From positions 43,172-107,171 of the forward strand of contig JALHRP010000002.1 of the NCBI GenBank assembly GCA_022841365.1: a DNA stretch of 64,000 nucleotides, in the 5' to 3' direction. The notes beneath the pieces are model-generated. The model searched no databases. It saw only the letters and a list, made by a program, of their open reading frames with translations, and was not told the origin of the DNA. The position numbers and the translations under genes were made by a program. The stretch comes from Chitinophagaceae bacterium (GTDB lineage: Bacteria > Bacteroidota > Bacteroidia > Chitinophagales > Chitinophagaceae). Positions 62,543 to 64,000 of this stretch are shown here, in pieces (positions within the stretch are counted from its first letter, which is position 1; every line of letters starts with the position of its first letter).

Positions 62543-64000
62543 TTAAAACCAACCACTCTTTTTTCTTCTTGTACTTCTACCACCCAGCCCCAATGCACCC
62601 AACAAACTTCTTGTAATAACATTGGCCGCTGTTCGTCCAACCTGTTTTACAGTAGGGTTATCAAAGAATCCTTTATCTTCTTTTACAGTTTTCTTTTCTT
62701 CTTTTGCTTCTGTAACTTCTTCTTCGGCAGCTTTTGTTTTTTCTGCCGCTTCTTCTAATTTGGCAGTAATCATTTCATGTGCACTTTCACTGTCAATCGT
62801 CTCTGCATATTTTTTTTCCAGTTTACTTTTTGCCAGCAGCGTATCAATTTCTGTTTCTTCCAGAATATCCATACGGCTGCGGGGAGGAGCCAGCATGGTA
62901 TGCACTAACGGAGTAGGTATTCCCTTTTCGTTTAACATTGTAATAAATGCTTCACCAATACCAAGCTGTGTTAATAATTCATCCACCTGATAATAGTCAC
63001 TTTCAGGATAGTTCTGCGCAGCCTGTTTAATTACTTTACGATCGGCTGCTGTAAACGCTCTTAATGCATGCTGTACTTTTAAACCAAGCTGTGCCAGCAC
63101 ACTTGCCGGTACATCCTGCGGATTTTGTGTACAGAAAAAGATGCCCACTCCTTTTGAACGGATGAGTTTAATCACTGTTTCAATCTGCTGCAGCAAAGCT
63201 TCATTGGCTTCCTGAAAAACCAAGTGTGCTTCATCAATAAACAAAACAAGTTTCGGTTTATCCATATCGCCTTCTTCGGGCAATGATGCATAAAGCTCGG
63301 CCAGTAAACTCAACATGAAGGTGGAGAATAATTTCGGACGATCCTGTAACTCCATTACACGAATGATGCTGATGACTCCTCTTCCATCATCACTGATGCG
63401 CATTAAATCCTCTACCTCAAAACTGGGTTCACCAAAAAAAGCATCGGCACCCTGTTGCTGCAGTTCAATTACTTTACGCAGAATGGTTCCTGTAGATGAA
63501 GTGGAAATTTTACCATAATCTTTTTCCAATGCACTCTTTCCTTCATCACTGATGTATTGTATGGTTTTGATAAAATCTTTCAAATCGAGCAGCGGCATTT
63601 TATTGTCATCACAAAATTTAAAGATCATGGCAACAATGCCCTGCTGTGTATCATTTAAACCTAAAATTTTTGAGAGAAGGATGGGACCAAACTCACTGAC
63701 GGTAGCCCGCAGACGAACACCTTTTTTATCATCGCTCAGCGTCATCAGTTCAACAGGATAAGCAGCCGGCTTGTATTCGCCGCCAATCATTTTAATGCGC
63801 TCTTCAATTTTTGCATTGCTGTTTCCTGCAGCTGCAATACCACTGAGATCGCCTTTAATATCCATTAATACAACAGGCACACTTGCATCGCTCAAACCTT
63901 CGGCAAGTACCTGCAGCGTTTTTGTTTTACCTGTTCCTGTAGCACCAGCAATTAAACCATGTCGGTTCATGGTTTTTAATGCCAGTGCAACATGTGCATC
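62543..64000 (-). CDS. DUF853 / YjgR-like HerA-FtsK-type ATPase (N-terminus beyond window)
   Basis: The frame runs open to the right edge, and the visible part has 485 residues. MNRHGLIAGATGTGKTKTLQ contains Walker A at the N-terminal side, PVVLMDIKGDLSGIA follows, KPKLVLFIDEAHLVFQEA is Walker B, and IRSKGVGIFFCTQNPQDVPASVLAQLGLKVQHALRAFT is the family core. It belongs to the HerA/VirB4-like P-loop group of unknown role, known as YjgR in E. coli. The C-terminus adds a charged, Glu/Lys-rich region and a basic tail (RSTRRKKSGWF). About 15-20 residues are probably missing at the edge. Confidence 0.88.
   Translation of the reverse strand, partial: DAHVALALKTMNRHGLIAGATGTGKTKTLQVLAEGLSDASVPVVLMDIKGDLSGIAAAGNSNAKIEERIKMIGGEYKPAAYPVELMTLSDDKKGVRLRATVSEFGPILLSKILGLNDTQQGIVAMIFKFCDDNKMPLLDLKDFIKTIQYISDEGKSALEKDYGKISTSSTGTILRKVIELQQQGADAFFGEPSFEVEDLMRISDDGRGVISIIRVMELQDRPKLFSTFMLSLLAELYASLPEEGDMDKPKLVLFIDEAHLVFQEANEALLQQIETVIKLIRSKGVGIFFCTQNPQDVPASVLAQLGLKVQHALRAFTAADRKVIKQAAQNYPESDYYQVDELLTQLGIGEAFITMLNEKGIPTPLVHTMLAPPRSRMDILEETEIDTLLAKSKLEKKYAETIDSESAHEMITAKLEEAAEKTKAAEEEVTEAKEEKKTVKEDKGFFDNPTVKQVGRTAANVITRSLLGALGLGGRSTRRKKSGWF

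Overview
The window reads as chromosomal DNA of a Bacteroidota bacterium, most likely from the Chitinophagaceae/Sphingobacteriia side. The reasons are an LpxC-FabZ fusion, a PorX-type regulator of type IX secretion, LytTR response regulators, a SusC-like/TonB receptor with a carboxypeptidase-like N-terminal domain, TAnnTTTG promoter boxes, few Shine-Dalgarno sites and a moderate-to-low GC content. About 50 protein genes and one tRNA are supported. There is no phage, IS element, CRISPR array or rRNA. Both edges cut genes: a PAP2 phosphatase on the left and a DUF853 (YjgR/HerA-like) ATPase on the right.

Layout. 1-4950: PAP2 phosphatase, then a tight operon of UbiA-like prenyltransferase, type III polyketide synthase, methyltransferase and FAD oxidoreductase (each joined by an 8-nt overlap), followed by a GbsR/MarR regulator. 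This is a small lipid or quinone biosynthetic locus with no product I can name. 5000-7730: small membrane and secreted proteins, a CoA-binding protein and a YkuK-like RNase H-fold protein. 7790-20090: information-processing and envelope core (rsmE, dnaB, pheT, ZapB-like coiled coil, zapA, rny, rplS, a 41-codon lipoprotein, tatA, gatA, lytic transglycosylase). 20220-25500: an OmpA-like secreted protein with a small bitopic membrane protein, then a hybrid histidine kinase with Hpt and a LytTR regulator. 25630-35640: pabB, a very acidic protein, purA, two methyltransferases, a TonB receptor and a Rel/SpoT enzyme. 35750-41330: a secreted protein, tRNA-Leu(UAG), trigger factor, two tandem ClpP paralogs, ClpX and a 57-codon protein. 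41600-44250: LytTR regulator with a TPR histidine kinase. 44360-49560: acyl-CoA dehydrogenase, ComEA-like protein, metallo-hydrolase, a small protein and PorX. 49770-54970: HD hydrolase and the lipid A genes lpxD, lpxC-fabZ and lpxA with an orphan ABC ATPase. 55050-64000: alanine dehydrogenase, TsaE, a copper P-type ATPase, RecQ, a secreted esterase and the DUF853 ATPase.

The most unusual signal is not a gene. Many gene ends carry stretches of imperfectly repeated 7-11 nt words whose vocabulary differs by locus. Read in the direction of transcription, the words just after a stop codon are purine/G-rich (as in GTGAGTCGTGAG) and those just before a start codon are the complementary C-rich type (as in ACTCACGACTGACG). 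Where both flank one intergenic gap, the two arms share complementary words and can fold into an imperfect hairpin. One such stretch lies in frame inside the copper ATPase gene. Other points of note are the type III PKS operon, the divergent second ClpP, an intrinsic terminator that runs straight into the rsmE start codon, and two small proteins below the usual annotation size.
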